Both the position numbers and the translations under genes were made by a program. DNA of 64,000 bases. Source: Raoultibacter phocaeensis (GTDB lineage Bacteria > Actinomycetota > Coriobacteriia > Coriobacteriales > Eggerthellaceae). Positions 37,511 through 45,193 of this stretch are shown in pieces. Numbering within the stretch: position 1 is the first letter of the stretch; each line of letters opens with the position of its first letter. The stretch is taken from contig NZ_CABDUX010000002.1 of NCBI RefSeq assembly GCF_901411515.1, positions 1,831,534-1,895,533 of the forward strand. The letters are read 5' to 3'. The notes under the pieces are model-generated. The model saw only the letters and a list, made by a program, of their open reading frames with translations. It did not search any database and was not told the origin of the DNA.

Positions 37511-38629
37511 GGCGCATTCCCAAAACGAACGCGCAAACCAGCCCGCATCGATATCCTGCTCACCTGCAACAAACGCCGCTTAGCGACAGCAGGTGCCAAG
37601 GCTTCGCGACCACCTGAAACAACAGGCGCTGGAAACCACAGGCGCCACGGCTTTACGCCCGGCAGTGGTGGACGCCGGCAACCGCCTTGCCCGCCGGGCA
37701 CAGCCGTACGGAGCCGCGCCGGCATCGGCCCGGCCCGCTCTGCCGTCGAACTGGGATCGCCGTGCACCCGTCAGAGACGCCGCTGGGTGATCTGCGGGGC
37801 CATGTCAATATTGGCTTAATGCAGCGGTGCCCCTCAAAGCCCAATAATCGCCGCCGTGAAGGGCTTCGTAATGCAGTACCGATGCAAGCAGATTCCTTGA
37901 TAACGATAACCCCTGTTCACCGGCTCGTCGGTTCCTCGGTACATGCGATGTCCTCTCGCTTGCGCATCCCGTTGGCGCTTTAAGGCCCGCCGAACGCTTC
38001 ACGACGGCGATTTTTGGGCTTCGGGCGGTCTTCCACCGCTAGACCGCCGTAGGCGTACACCCGAACCCCTCGCCGACCGGCCGCCGATGCGATCTCCGAG
38101 CGCGCCGGGGGCCGCGCATCCCGGCGGGACGTCCTCTGTCCTGCCCGTGGTTCCCGCGGCAGGCCCTTTCCCCGACGCCCTTCTGACGACCACGCCGTAG
38201 GGCGGGGCCGCTTCCCGCATCCCGAACGGGCGCATGCTGCCAATCCCGGCTTGAAGGCGATTCGGGCCGTTTCTGGCCAATTGTCTCGGCTGTCCCACGT
38301 TCCCCCTGCCGCAACCGAAGCGCCCGGAATCGCTGCATCCTCCTGAACTGGCCATACGGATTTCAAGGCAGCGCCGTGGCAGCGAAATAAACCTCCTGCG
38401 ACTTTTTTTGTGGGACGGCCGAGACAATTGGCCAGAACGTAGCCCTCCTGCGTGCAAAGCCGTTCGGCGTCAAGCCGATCCCCGTGCAGCGGCGAACCGG
38501 ATAGCAAATCGGCCGATCGTCCCCAAGGTAGCGGATTGCCGACACCGATCAGTAGGCAACGGCGGCAGACTTCGAAACGCAGCGAATGTTTGCACAGGGG
38601 ACAGCCAACGCCGTTTGGCTATCGGGCGC
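37511..38629. other. gene-free interval after ppk1
   Basis: About 1.1 kb without a supported gene. Several short inverted repeats are visible, including AATATTGGCTTAATGC facing GCCCAATAAT near 37807-37848 on either side of a GGTGCCCC stretch, and a MITE-like element at 38271-38437. Open frames on both strands in 37980-38507 are Arg/Gly/Pro-rich, without start signals, and are treated as composition artefacts. No RNA gene is recognised. Confidence 0.6.
38271..38437. mobile_element. MITE-like element with 28-bp terminal inverted repeats
   Basis: The left end (38271-38298) starts TTCTGGCCAATTGTCTCGGC and the right end (38410-38437) is its reverse complement with one mismatch in 28. The pair encloses 111 bases with no coding potential. 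The trinucleotide CGT stands directly outside both ends (38268-38270 and 38438-38440), as expected for a 3-base target duplication. No transposase is present, so this would be a non-autonomous element. Mobility is inferred from the structure; other copies in the genome are needed to prove it. Confidence 0.7.
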
Positions 38630-39391
38630 TCACTCAGCGTATCCCATGCAGCTCGATATGCGCTTGGCAGCGAGCACGACCTGCTGGGCGATGTGCTCGA
38701 TGCGATCGTCGGCGATCGTCTCGTTCGTGCCGCTCACGCCGACCGCAGCAATGGCGTCGCCGCGGTAGTTGAACACGGGAGCCGCGATGCAGCGATGGTC
38801 GAGCTCGTATTCCTCGTTGTCCATCGCCCACCCCTGCTTGCGCACCGTGTGCAGGTATTTCACGAACTCGTCTTTACGGGTGAACGTGTTGGGGGTGTAG
38901 GGCTTGAACTCGTAGTCGTAGAGCACTTCTTCGAGCTCGCCGCGCGAAAGGCACGCGAGCAGGCACTTGCCCATCGACGAGCAGTACGCTGGCGAACGGT
39001 ACCCCACCTGCGTGTACGCTTCCTCGCTCCAGTCGGGCGATTCCTTCTCGATGTAGGAGACGAAGCCGCCGTCGAGGATGCCCAAATGGGCAGTCAAGCC
39101 GAGCGACCGCTTCAAAAGGGCGAGGTACGGCTTGGCCTCGGTTTGCAATTCGAGCGAGTTGATGTGGTAAGACAGCGTGTCGAACATCTTCGGTCCGATG
39201 GCGTAGAGGCCCTCGAGCGTCTTTTCAACGTAGCCGCGCTCGGCCATCGTGGAAAGGATGCGATGAACGGTCGATTTGCTCATGGCCGTGGCCTGCGCAA
39301 GCTCGCTCAGGCCGATCGGCCCCTGCGCATGCGCGATCGCTTCTATGAGGTCGAAGGCCCGCTCGAGTACCTGGATGCTCTTTTCTGCCAC
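38630..39391 (-). CDS. IclR-family transcriptional regulator
   Basis: 253 residues. The N-terminal winged helix-turn-helix shows KSIQVLERAFDLIEAIAHA, IGLSELAQATAMSKSTVHRI and STMAERGYVEK; the C-terminal IclR effector domain shows LGILDGGFVSYIEKES, GYRSPAYCSSMGKCLLACLS and CIAAPVFNYRGDAIAAVGVSG. The GTG start at 39391 is supported by GGGAG five bases upstream; the frame extends upstream to 39514 but is not IclR-like. It is divergent from the FAD flavoprotein gene, and a pair of TTCC-GGAA palindromes lies between the two genes next to the flavoprotein promoter, so this regulator probably controls that gene and itself. The effector is unknown. Confidence 0.93.
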   Translation of the reverse strand: MAEKSIQVLERAFDLIEAIAHAQGPIGLSELAQATAMSKSTVHRILSTMAERGYVEKTLEGLYAIGPKMFDTLSYHINSLELQTEAKPYLALLKRSLGLTAHLGILDGGFVSYIEKESPDWSEEAYTQVGYRSPAYCSSMGKCLLACLSRGELEEVLYDYEFKPYTPNTFTRKDEFVKYLHTVRKQGWAMDNEEYELDHRCIAAPVFNYRGDAIAAVGVSGTNETIADDRIEHIAQQVVLAAKRISSCMGYAE

Positions 39392-39519
39392 AGCTGCTCC
39401 CTGCCCGCTTTGTCGCGGCGATTGTCCGGGTCGAACCCGGCGCTTGCGCCGCAACCCCGTACTGCATTCAGTATACGGGAAACCCCATCGCCGCAAAACC
39501 CCTTGTGGCGACAAGGCCC

Positions 39520-39555
39520 GTTCCGCATCGTGGAACAGTGGTTCCGCATCGTGGA
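39520..39555 (+). promoter_or_regulatory. paired operator, probable IclR-family binding site
   Basis: The 15-base sequence GTTCCGCATCGTGGA occurs twice, 39520-39534 and 39541-39555, spaced 21 bases (two helical turns). The first copy continues to GGAAC, giving TTCC-N7-GGAA, a palindrome of the kind bound by IclR-family dimers; the second copy ends in GGATTTC and is less symmetrical. The pair ends nine bases before the -35 hexamer of the flavoprotein promoter. Confidence 0.65.
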
Positions 39556-39564
39556 TTTCAGGCG

Positions 39565-39593
39565 TTGTTACCCGATGGGCCGGTTCCTATACT
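39565..39593 (+). promoter_or_regulatory. promoter of the FAD flavoprotein gene
   Basis: TTGTTA (39565-39570) and TATACT (39588-39593) with 17 bases between, a good sigma-70-type promoter. The transcript should start near 39600, giving a leader of about 50 bases. The paired IclR-type operator lies immediately upstream, suggesting activation or repression by the divergent regulator. Confidence 0.7.
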
Positions 39594-39650
39594 GCGGGGC
39601 ATGAAGCATGTACACGAGAATGCATGCGCCTTCGAGGAAGGGATACGATC

Positions 39651-41267
39651 ATGGGAGAAACGTTCAATACGAACAGCACTGCAACCAACACGCACACGAT
39701 CTCGCGCAGGAACTTCATCGGCGCGGCAGCGGTCGGTCTGGGCGGCATGGCGCTCGCGGGGCTCGCAGGATGCGCGCCCAAAGCTGCGAACGGCGAAGGC
39801 GCAGCACAAGGCGAAGGCGCCTCGACAAGCGTCTCCTGGGACGGCGAGTACGATGTCATCGTATGCGGCGGCGGCGGTGCCGGACTCACGGCCGCCTACT
39901 CCGCGCTCGAAAACGGCGCGGAAAGCGTCGTCGTATTCGAAAAGGGTTCGCAATGCGGCGGCACGACGGCGCTCGCAGAGGGGGCGATCCAAGCTGCAGG
40001 CACGAGCTGGCAGAAGGAGAAGGGCATCGCCGACGACACGCCCGACGTGCTGTTCAATTTCTGGATGTGCGACGGCGAAGGGCTCATCGACGAGGACCTC
40101 GTGCGTACCATGGCGGACAGCGCCGCCGACAACGTGCAGTGGATGGCCGACAACTTCAACATCACGTACGCGAACGTGTTCGGCGCATATCCGACCCCCT
40201 ACCTTCCCGCCGAGTACCTCAAAGACCGCATCCACCTCATCGCCGACGCATCCGATCCGACGAAGACCGGCGGTGCCGTCTGGATCACGAACGCGCTCAA
40301 AGCGGTGAAGGACAAAGGCGGCGACGTGGAAACGGGCGTCGAGGTCGCCTCGATCGTCATGGACGGCAGCACAGCGGCGGGCATCGCCACGAAAGACGGC
40401 AAGAACTACAAGGCGAACAAGGGCGTCATCCTCGCCATGGCCGGCATCGAGCACAATGAAGAGCTTGCGCTGCAGTACAATCCCCAGCACTACTGGGATC
40501 TCAAAACCCAAAGCGTCATCACCGCACCCACCGACACCGGCGACGGCATCGTCATGGGCATCGAGGCAGGTGCGAAGACCGTTTTCCATGGCTGCGTCGA
40601 TCTGCTGCTTCCCACCTGGTCCTACACCAACAACCAAAATCCCGAGATACCTTACATCCTCGTGAACATGCGCGGAACCCGATTCGTGCGCGAGGACACC
40701 ACCTACGCGTTTCACTGCCGTGCCCTGTTCAATGCCGCTATGCAGGAGGGCGGGGCCGACGGGGCCACCTACATGATCATGGATAAGAAGATGGAGACTT
40801 CGGACAAGATGTGCGCCTGGTCGGACAATGCCGAAGGCGGTGCCGATGCCCGCAAAGCCGCGCTCGCCGACGGAACGCTTACGCAGGCCGACACCCTCGA
40901 AGCGCTTGCCGAGGCCATCGGCGTACCCGCGGCAACGCTTTCGTATTCGGTGGGTAAATGGAACGAGGACTGCGCCGCCGGCGACGACACCCTGTACGGA
41001 CGCGTCAAGCAGCTTACCGCCCTCGATGAAGCGCCGTTCTACGCATGGAAAACCGTGAACTCCAACATTGGCGCCATCGGCGGCCTCAAGATCAACACCG
41101 ACGCAGCCGTGCTGAGCACCACAGGCGAGCCGATCGGCCACCTGTTCGCCGCAGGTGCGAACAGCGCCGGATGGCTCGGCCCCTATTACCCCGGCTCCGG
41201 CACCTGCCTACAGGGTGCGCTCACCTGGGGGCGCGTTGCCGGAAAGTCTGCCGCAACGGTGGCGTAG
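39651..41267 (+). CDS. Tat-exported, lipid-anchored FAD-dependent reductase (fumarate-reductase-like)
   Basis: Flavoprotein of the FAD_binding_2 family (538 residues), related to flavocytochrome fumarate, urocanate and similar reductases that Eggerthellaceae carry in large numbers. A twin-arginine signal (ISRRNFIGAAAVGLGGM) ends in a lipobox with Cys41 (LAGC), so the protein should sit on the outer face of the membrane. The FAD site is visible in DVIVCGGGGAGLTAAYSALE, and the capping and C-terminal parts in NMRGTRFVREDTTYAFHCRA, GGLKINTDAAVLSTTGEPIG and AGANSAGWLGPYYPGSGTCL. No haem or FMN-binding domain is fused to it, so electrons must come from a separate carrier. Candidates are the flavinylation-motif lipoprotein at 42310. 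Substrate unknown. GGAAGGGAT precedes the ATG at 39651. Confidence 0.9.
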   Translation: MGETFNTNSTATNTHTISRRNFIGAAAVGLGGMALAGLAGCAPKAANGEGAAQGEGASTSVSWDGEYDVIVCGGGGAGLTAAYSALENGAESVVVFEKGSQCGGTTALAEGAIQAAGTSWQKEKGIADDTPDVLFNFWMCDGEGLIDEDLVRTMADSAADNVQWMADNFNITYANVFGAYPTPYLPAEYLKDRIHLIADASDPTKTGGAVWITNALKAVKDKGGDVETGVEVASIVMDGSTAAGIATKDGKNYKANKGVILAMAGIEHNEELALQYNPQHYWDLKTQSVITAPTDTGDGIVMGIEAGAKTVFHGCVDLLLPTWSYTNNQNPEIPYILVNMRGTRFVREDTTYAFHCRALFNAAMQEGGADGATYMIMDKKMETSDKMCAWSDNAEGGADARKAALADGTLTQADTLEALAEAIGVPAATLSYSVGKWNEDCAAGDDTLYGRVKQLTALDEAPFYAWKTVNSNIGAIGGLKINTDAAVLSTTGEPIGHLFAAGANSAGWLGPYYPGSGTCLQGALTWGRVAGKSAATVA

Positions 41268-41288
41268 CTCGTTGCTACGCATCGCGCT

Positions 41289-41906
41289 CTACCCCGCAGG
41301 GTCGTCGACGGACGCCCGTTCGGTACCGTCCGTTTTCTCCCCCGTCGCATCGGCCGGCGTCGAGTCGCCTTCCGCGAGCAGCGTTTCGAGCTTTCGGAAG
41401 GCGACGAGCGCGATGCCGCCGTTCACAAACGCCTTCGCCACGTTGAAAGGCAGTAGAGCGGGCGCGATGAGGGCGACGATCTCCGCGAACGTCGCTTCCG
41501 TGTATACGGGCATGACGACGAAGTTCAACACGATGGACACGACCGTTGTGCAAACAATGCCAACCGCCGTGGCAAAAACGGCTCCGAAGAGCGTTGGGAT
41601 GCGCCGGTAAATCGAGCCCATCGCAATGACAAGCGTTACCGACGCAAGGATGTTCATGAATGCTCCGAGCGGATCGGTTACGAGCCGGGGGATCCACGCG
41701 AGCACCGCTACGGCCGATCCGACCCAGGGACCGTACAGAAGCGCCGCCAGCGCCGCGATCACGCCTGACGGATCGTACTTGAGCCAAGGGGCTTGAGGTA
41801 TGAGCGGCATCTCGACAAAGCTCAGCACCATGGCCATCATAACGAGAATGACAAGCGCCGCGATCTGCTTCGGTGAGCGTATGGTGAGCTTTCCTAGATG
41901 CGACAT
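41289..41906 (-). CDS. ECF transporter S component, RibU-like
   Basis: Predicted substrate-binding membrane subunit of an energy-coupling factor transporter, 205 residues with about six helices. Segments EMPLIPQAPWLKYDPSG and IAALAALLYGPWVGS match riboflavin-type S components (RibU), which bind flavin in the same loop region. The ATPase and T subunits are not in the window and would be shared from elsewhere. Its stop is 21 bases from the end of the convergent flavoprotein gene, and a lipoprotein with flavinylation motifs is encoded upstream; flavin supply to extracellular proteins is therefore a likely role. CGGAGG stands five bases before the ATG at 41906. An Asp/Thr-rich tail of about 30 residues is extra. 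No FMN riboswitch was found upstream. Confidence 0.8.
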   Translation of the reverse strand: MSHLGKLTIRSPKQIAALVILVMMAMVLSFVEMPLIPQAPWLKYDPSGVIAALAALLYGPWVGSAVAVLAWIPRLVTDPLGAFMNILASVTLVIAMGSIYRRIPTLFGAVFATAVGIVCTTVVSIVLNFVVMPVYTEATFAEIVALIAPALLPFNVAKAFVNGGIALVAFRKLETLLAEGDSTPADATGEKTDGTERASVDDPAG

Positions 41907-41991
41907 ACCCGCCTCCGTTCAAAACCTTCGTTCGCCACCGACAAGAACCTCCGCTCGATGCATGCCCGTTTCAGTATACCGCCATCGGCGA

Positions 41992-42195
41992 TCAACTGCG
42001 CGGTGCGCTGCAAACAGCCGTCGGCACAGCAGGCTCCGTCGTAAGCTCAGGCGCAAAAGCCTTCGGTACGAAGAGAAACGTCGAGGCGCCGAGCGCGATG
42101 ACAACAAGCAGCGCCGCCGCAATTCGCGCGCGCACGGCATGCCGTGTGAAACCGCTGCCGAACAATCCCGATCCCGTCGTTGCTCTTCCTATCAT
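41992..42195 (-). CDS. 67-residue single-pass membrane protein
   Basis: Starts MIGRATTGSGLFGSGF, has one membrane helix (ARIAAALLVVIALGASTFLF) and a short extracellular Pro/Thr tail with one Cys near the end. TGGAGG stands five bases before the ATG, which makes this start convincing; the frame is open further upstream without such a signal. It lies between the RibU-like gene and the FMN-type lipoprotein gene on the same strand. No family is recognised; a membrane tether or a small transporter partner is possible. Confidence 0.55.
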   Translation of the reverse strand: MIGRATTGSGLFGSGFTRHAVRARIAAALLVVIALGASTFLFVPKAFAPELTTEPAVPTAVCSAPRS

Positions 42196-42309
42196 GCGAG
42201 CCTCCATCCTCATCGGCCGGCCTCGCCGCCAACCGGATCGAACCGGAAGGCAGCGGGCCGGTTGCTCAAGGTACACGGCCGATTCGCTCACCTGCAGTCG
42301 CTCGGTTTT

Positions 42310-43359
42310 CTACACCGTTTTAGCTGCGTCGATCGCCGCCCGCGCGTAGTTTGTCGTATCGGCAAGCGTAGCACCCGAAACCGCATCGATGCCCGGTGCC
42401 TTGTCGCTTGTCGATGTACCGGCGAGATACGCTTCGATGGCTTCCATCGAGGTGATCCAGTCCTGGGTTGCGCCGCCTTTTTCCTTGAGCGATTTGCTGT
42501 ACACCGGCGAGTTTACCGATTTCGACATGAGCACCTTGCCTTCTGCCGCGCCTTCGCCGAATCCCGCATCGGAATTGGGGACGGCTTCGATGCCTTCGGT
42601 GTCAGCAGCCGTGTACTGGAAGTCGTCGATGCTCGCCGCGACGATGGTATCGCCCTGCACAAGAGCAATAGCGCTCGTGAAGCACTTGTCGCCGTGGGCA
42701 ACCGCGAGGATCATTCCAAGCTCGAGATCGCTGCCGTCACCCGAATACGCGCCTTCGGCGATGATGTCGTTGTTTTTTGCAATCTCGGCTACGGCTGCAA
42801 GATAGTTCGGCGTATCGACGAGCGTTGCGCCCGAAACCGCATCGATGCCCATATGCTCGAGCTCGCTTGGCTGCTTGCCGGCGGCCGCCGCCTCGATGGC
42901 GTCCATGGAGGTGCGCCACGGTTGGGTCGATCCCGCAGCTTCCTTCATGTGGGCCGAATACGAATCGCTGCTGAATGACTTCGAGGCGAGCACCACGCCC
43001 TGTGCGTAGCCCTCGGCAAATCCTCCGTCGGAGTTCGGCACCGGCACAAGTCCTGCGGTATCGGCAGCCATGTACTGATAATCGTCGACGCTCGCCGCAA
43101 GGATCGTACCGTCCGCGGCAGTTGCAACGACAACCTGGGTGAAGCACTTGTCGCCATGGGCGGAGGCGTATCCTCGGTGGAGCACCACGGGGTTCGATTC
43201 GCCGGAAGGCGCTGCATCCGCCGCCGCATCGGAGGCATCTTCGCTGCCGACCGCCTGCTTCGGGGCGCATCCGGGCAACGCTGCTGCTCCTAGAAACAAT
43301 GCGCTGAACGAAACTCCTGCAACGATGAAAGTACGCCTGCTCATGATGCGATCATTCAT
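42310..43359 (-). CDS. Tat lipoprotein with two flavinylation-motif (FMN-binding-like) domains
   Basis: Predicted surface electron carrier, 349 residues. The N-terminus MSRRTFIVAGVSF with lipobox Cys31 (LPGC) is a Tat signal for a lipoprotein. Two repeats follow (about residues 60-195 and 213-345), each with HGDKCFT (Cys72 and Cys226), an Asp-Asp-Phe/Tyr-Gln-Tyr segment, SKS and the motif DAVSGAT (173-179 and 325-331). DxxSGAT is the site where ApbE attaches FMN covalently to Thr, so two bound FMN are predicted. The layout is like PplA of the Listeria flavin electron-transfer locus, where RibU is also a neighbour. No apbE gene is seen in this window. GAGGAGGG lies just before the ATG at 43359. 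FMN attachment is inferred from the motif. Confidence 0.8.
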   Translation of the reverse strand: MNDRIMSRRTFIVAGVSFSALFLGAAALPGCAPKQAVGSEDASDAAADAAPSGESNPVVLHRGYASAHGDKCFTQVVVATAADGTILAASVDDYQYMAADTAGLVPVPNSDGGFAEGYAQGVVLASKSFSSDSYSAHMKEAAGSTQPWRTSMDAIEAAAAGKQPSELEHMGIDAVSGATLVDTPNYLAAVAEIAKNNDIIAEGAYSGDGSDLELGMILAVAHGDKCFTSAIALVQGDTIVAASIDDFQYTAADTEGIEAVPNSDAGFGEGAAEGKVLMSKSVNSPVYSKSLKEKGGATQDWITSMEAIEAYLAGTSTSDKAPGIDAVSGATLADTTNYARAAIDAAKTV

Positions 43360-43399
43360 ATGACCCTCCTCATTCGATGAAGCCTATCTGCCGAGATCC

Positions 43400-43428
43400 A
43401 GCGTATGCACGTCTCGGTGTTTTGTGAA
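43400..43428 (-). promoter_or_regulatory. promoter of the FMN-type lipoprotein gene
   Basis: On the minus strand TTCACA (43423-43428) and TACGCT (43400-43405) are 17 bases apart, 41 bases before the lipoprotein ATG. The -10 match is weak, which would suit an activated promoter; the LuxR-type regulator encoded just upstream is a candidate activator. Confidence 0.4.
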
Positions 43429-43496
43429 TCATCGGATTGAGGGAAGTTAAAACATGCTTTCTGAGCAGGTGGTTTACAGGTTCTCTACAACGGCTT

Positions 43497-45044
43497 TCAA
43501 CGCGGTGCCGCATCGGTTTCGGGCGTCTCCCCAATTTCGTCTATACGGCTTATCAGCTCTTCGCGCGACGAGACGTCGACTTTGCGGTAGATGCTCTTGA
43601 CATGGCTGCGCACCGTGCTCTCGGCGATGACGAGCGCTTCGGCTATGTAGACCGAACCGTAGCCGCGTCCGAGAAAGCGCAGGATCTCGCTTTCGCGCGG
43701 GGTGAGTCCGCATGCGCGCGCAACATAATCGCACCGCTCTTCGAGCGTAGCCGACCTGCCCGCCTGTTCGCCGGGTTTTTCGAGAGCGTCGGACAGGTCA
43801 ATCCCCTCGATCACAAGACGCCACACACGCGACGACGGCGTGACGATCAGCAGGATGACGGCTACGAGCAGAAGTACAAGCAGCACGTTGAGACGGTACG
43901 CCCCGAGCACGCCCGCGTCGAGGTTCGCATAGGAAGGCATGGCTATGAGGCAGGCGGCGATGACGAGCATGCAAGCGGCAGGCAGTGCAAGCGACCTCAT
44001 CCTACTCATCATCATGATAACCATCGCACACATGACGAGCCCGTATACGAAGCAGAACACGTAGACGCCCACGTTGAGAAACAACCCGCGCACATCAAGC
44101 GGTGCGAAATCGCCCACCACGAACACCACCGCAGCAATAAGCGGAAGGTAGATGCGGTACGCGACGTTGATCGTAGCGCGCTCGGTTTTCATGAACAGCA
44201 GCACGATTGCGCACAGCACCGCGATCGAACCGCCGAGCACCTCAACCAGAACGTCGCCGTAGAACGTATGGTGCATGTTCATGCCGGCTATGAAGAGAAG
44301 GAACACCACCGCAGGCGTAACGATGAAGAACAACGTACGGGACAGCGGCGTTGCGAAGTCGCTTCCGCTTTCGATGAGCGACATGTCGAGCCTGCCGAAC
44401 ACATCCCACCAGTTCGCACCCGACGTCGTGGCATCGAGCCCCGCACCTGCGGAGCCCCAAGCACTCCTCACGCACCCGAGCATACCCGCGACGGCAAGAA
44501 GCGCAAGCGCCATCGCCCGAAAGGGCACCGTCATGAACAGCACGAGCGTATCGAGGGCGAACACGGCTGCACCGAGCGCCACGAGCGATCCTAGCGCTAT
44601 CCGTAGATCCGGAAGGGAAACCTGCCGCGCCCACGCCATGCAGAGGACGGCTCCGCCCGCCCCGACGAGTGCTCCGGCCGAAACGGCGACGAGCTGCGGT
44701 ACCGGAGCGGCGAAATGCGCTGCGCACACGATAAGCATACCAAGGGCGTACGACGTCCCGGCACCGACGAGCAACGTGCGTCCGAGGCGCGCATAGGCGG
44801 TTTTCAAGAGGCACACGAACAGCATGGCGAGCGATGCGAACATGGCGGCGAGCGCCACCGCCGTCAAAAACGGAGCCGACGTCAGCGGCTCGAGCAGCGG
44901 CCCGTCCGACGAAGAGGCGAGCACGGGTCGCATGAGGTCGAGCGGTGCAAGCAAAAGCGGCGTGCTCGCGAAGAACGCCGCCAATGACAGCAGTGAAACC
45001 GCATCGAATCCAGCCCATCGATAGCCCGCTCGGAGGTTGCCCAT
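43497..45044 (-). CDS. membrane-embedded LuxR-type transcriptional regulator
   Basis: 515 residues. The first about 430 residues contain about a dozen hydrophobic helices (VSLLSLAAFFASTPLLLA, ALVGAGGAVLCMAWA, VVFLLFIAGMNMHHTF, NVLLVLLLVAVILLIV), and the C-terminus is a LuxR helix-turn-helix: LTPRESEILRFLGRGYGS, AESTVRSHVKSIYRKVDV and SSREELISRI. This fusion of a multi-spanning sensor with a DNA-binding domain is characteristic of Eggerthellaceae, where it is encoded next to specific reductase genes. It lies upstream of the flavinylation-motif lipoprotein and the RibU-like gene in the same direction, so it probably senses a compound at the membrane and switches on this locus. GGAAAG lies upstream of the ATG at 45044. 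Confidence 0.92.
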   Translation of the reverse strand: MGNLRAGYRWAGFDAVSLLSLAAFFASTPLLLAPLDLMRPVLASSSDGPLLEPLTSAPFLTAVALAAMFASLAMLFVCLLKTAYARLGRTLLVGAGTSYALGMLIVCAAHFAAPVPQLVAVSAGALVGAGGAVLCMAWARQVSLPDLRIALGSLVALGAAVFALDTLVLFMTVPFRAMALALLAVAGMLGCVRSAWGSAGAGLDATTSGANWWDVFGRLDMSLIESGSDFATPLSRTLFFIVTPAVVFLLFIAGMNMHHTFYGDVLVEVLGGSIAVLCAIVLLFMKTERATINVAYRIYLPLIAAVVFVVGDFAPLDVRGLFLNVGVYVFCFVYGLVMCAMVIMMMSRMRSLALPAACMLVIAACLIAMPSYANLDAGVLGAYRLNVLLVLLLVAVILLIVTPSSRVWRLVIEGIDLSDALEKPGEQAGRSATLEERCDYVARACGLTPRESEILRFLGRGYGSVYIAEALVIAESTVRSHVKSIYRKVDVSSREELISRIDEIGETPETDAAPR

Positions 45045-45193
45045 AGCCCCGCTTTCCGTCCGCCTGCATGTGCTATCACCATGGTACCACTGACGCTTCG
45101 CCTCCGAGGTAACAACGAGCGAATCGGTAGGGTATCGCGTGGTGTTCGCCGTCCGACGGATGCCCTTGCGCGCTTTTCGCCGTCGGCGCGAGC

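Noticed and set aside
37980..38507. Overlapping frames of 150-175 codons between ppk1 and the IclR gene.
   Set aside because: They run straight through the MITE-like element, have Gly/Arg/Pro-rich products and no start signals.
41907..41991. FMN riboswitch in front of the RibU-like gene.
   Set aside because: None of the conserved FMN aptamer segments (such as AGGGGCGAAAG or the terminal helices) are present, and the spacer is too short.
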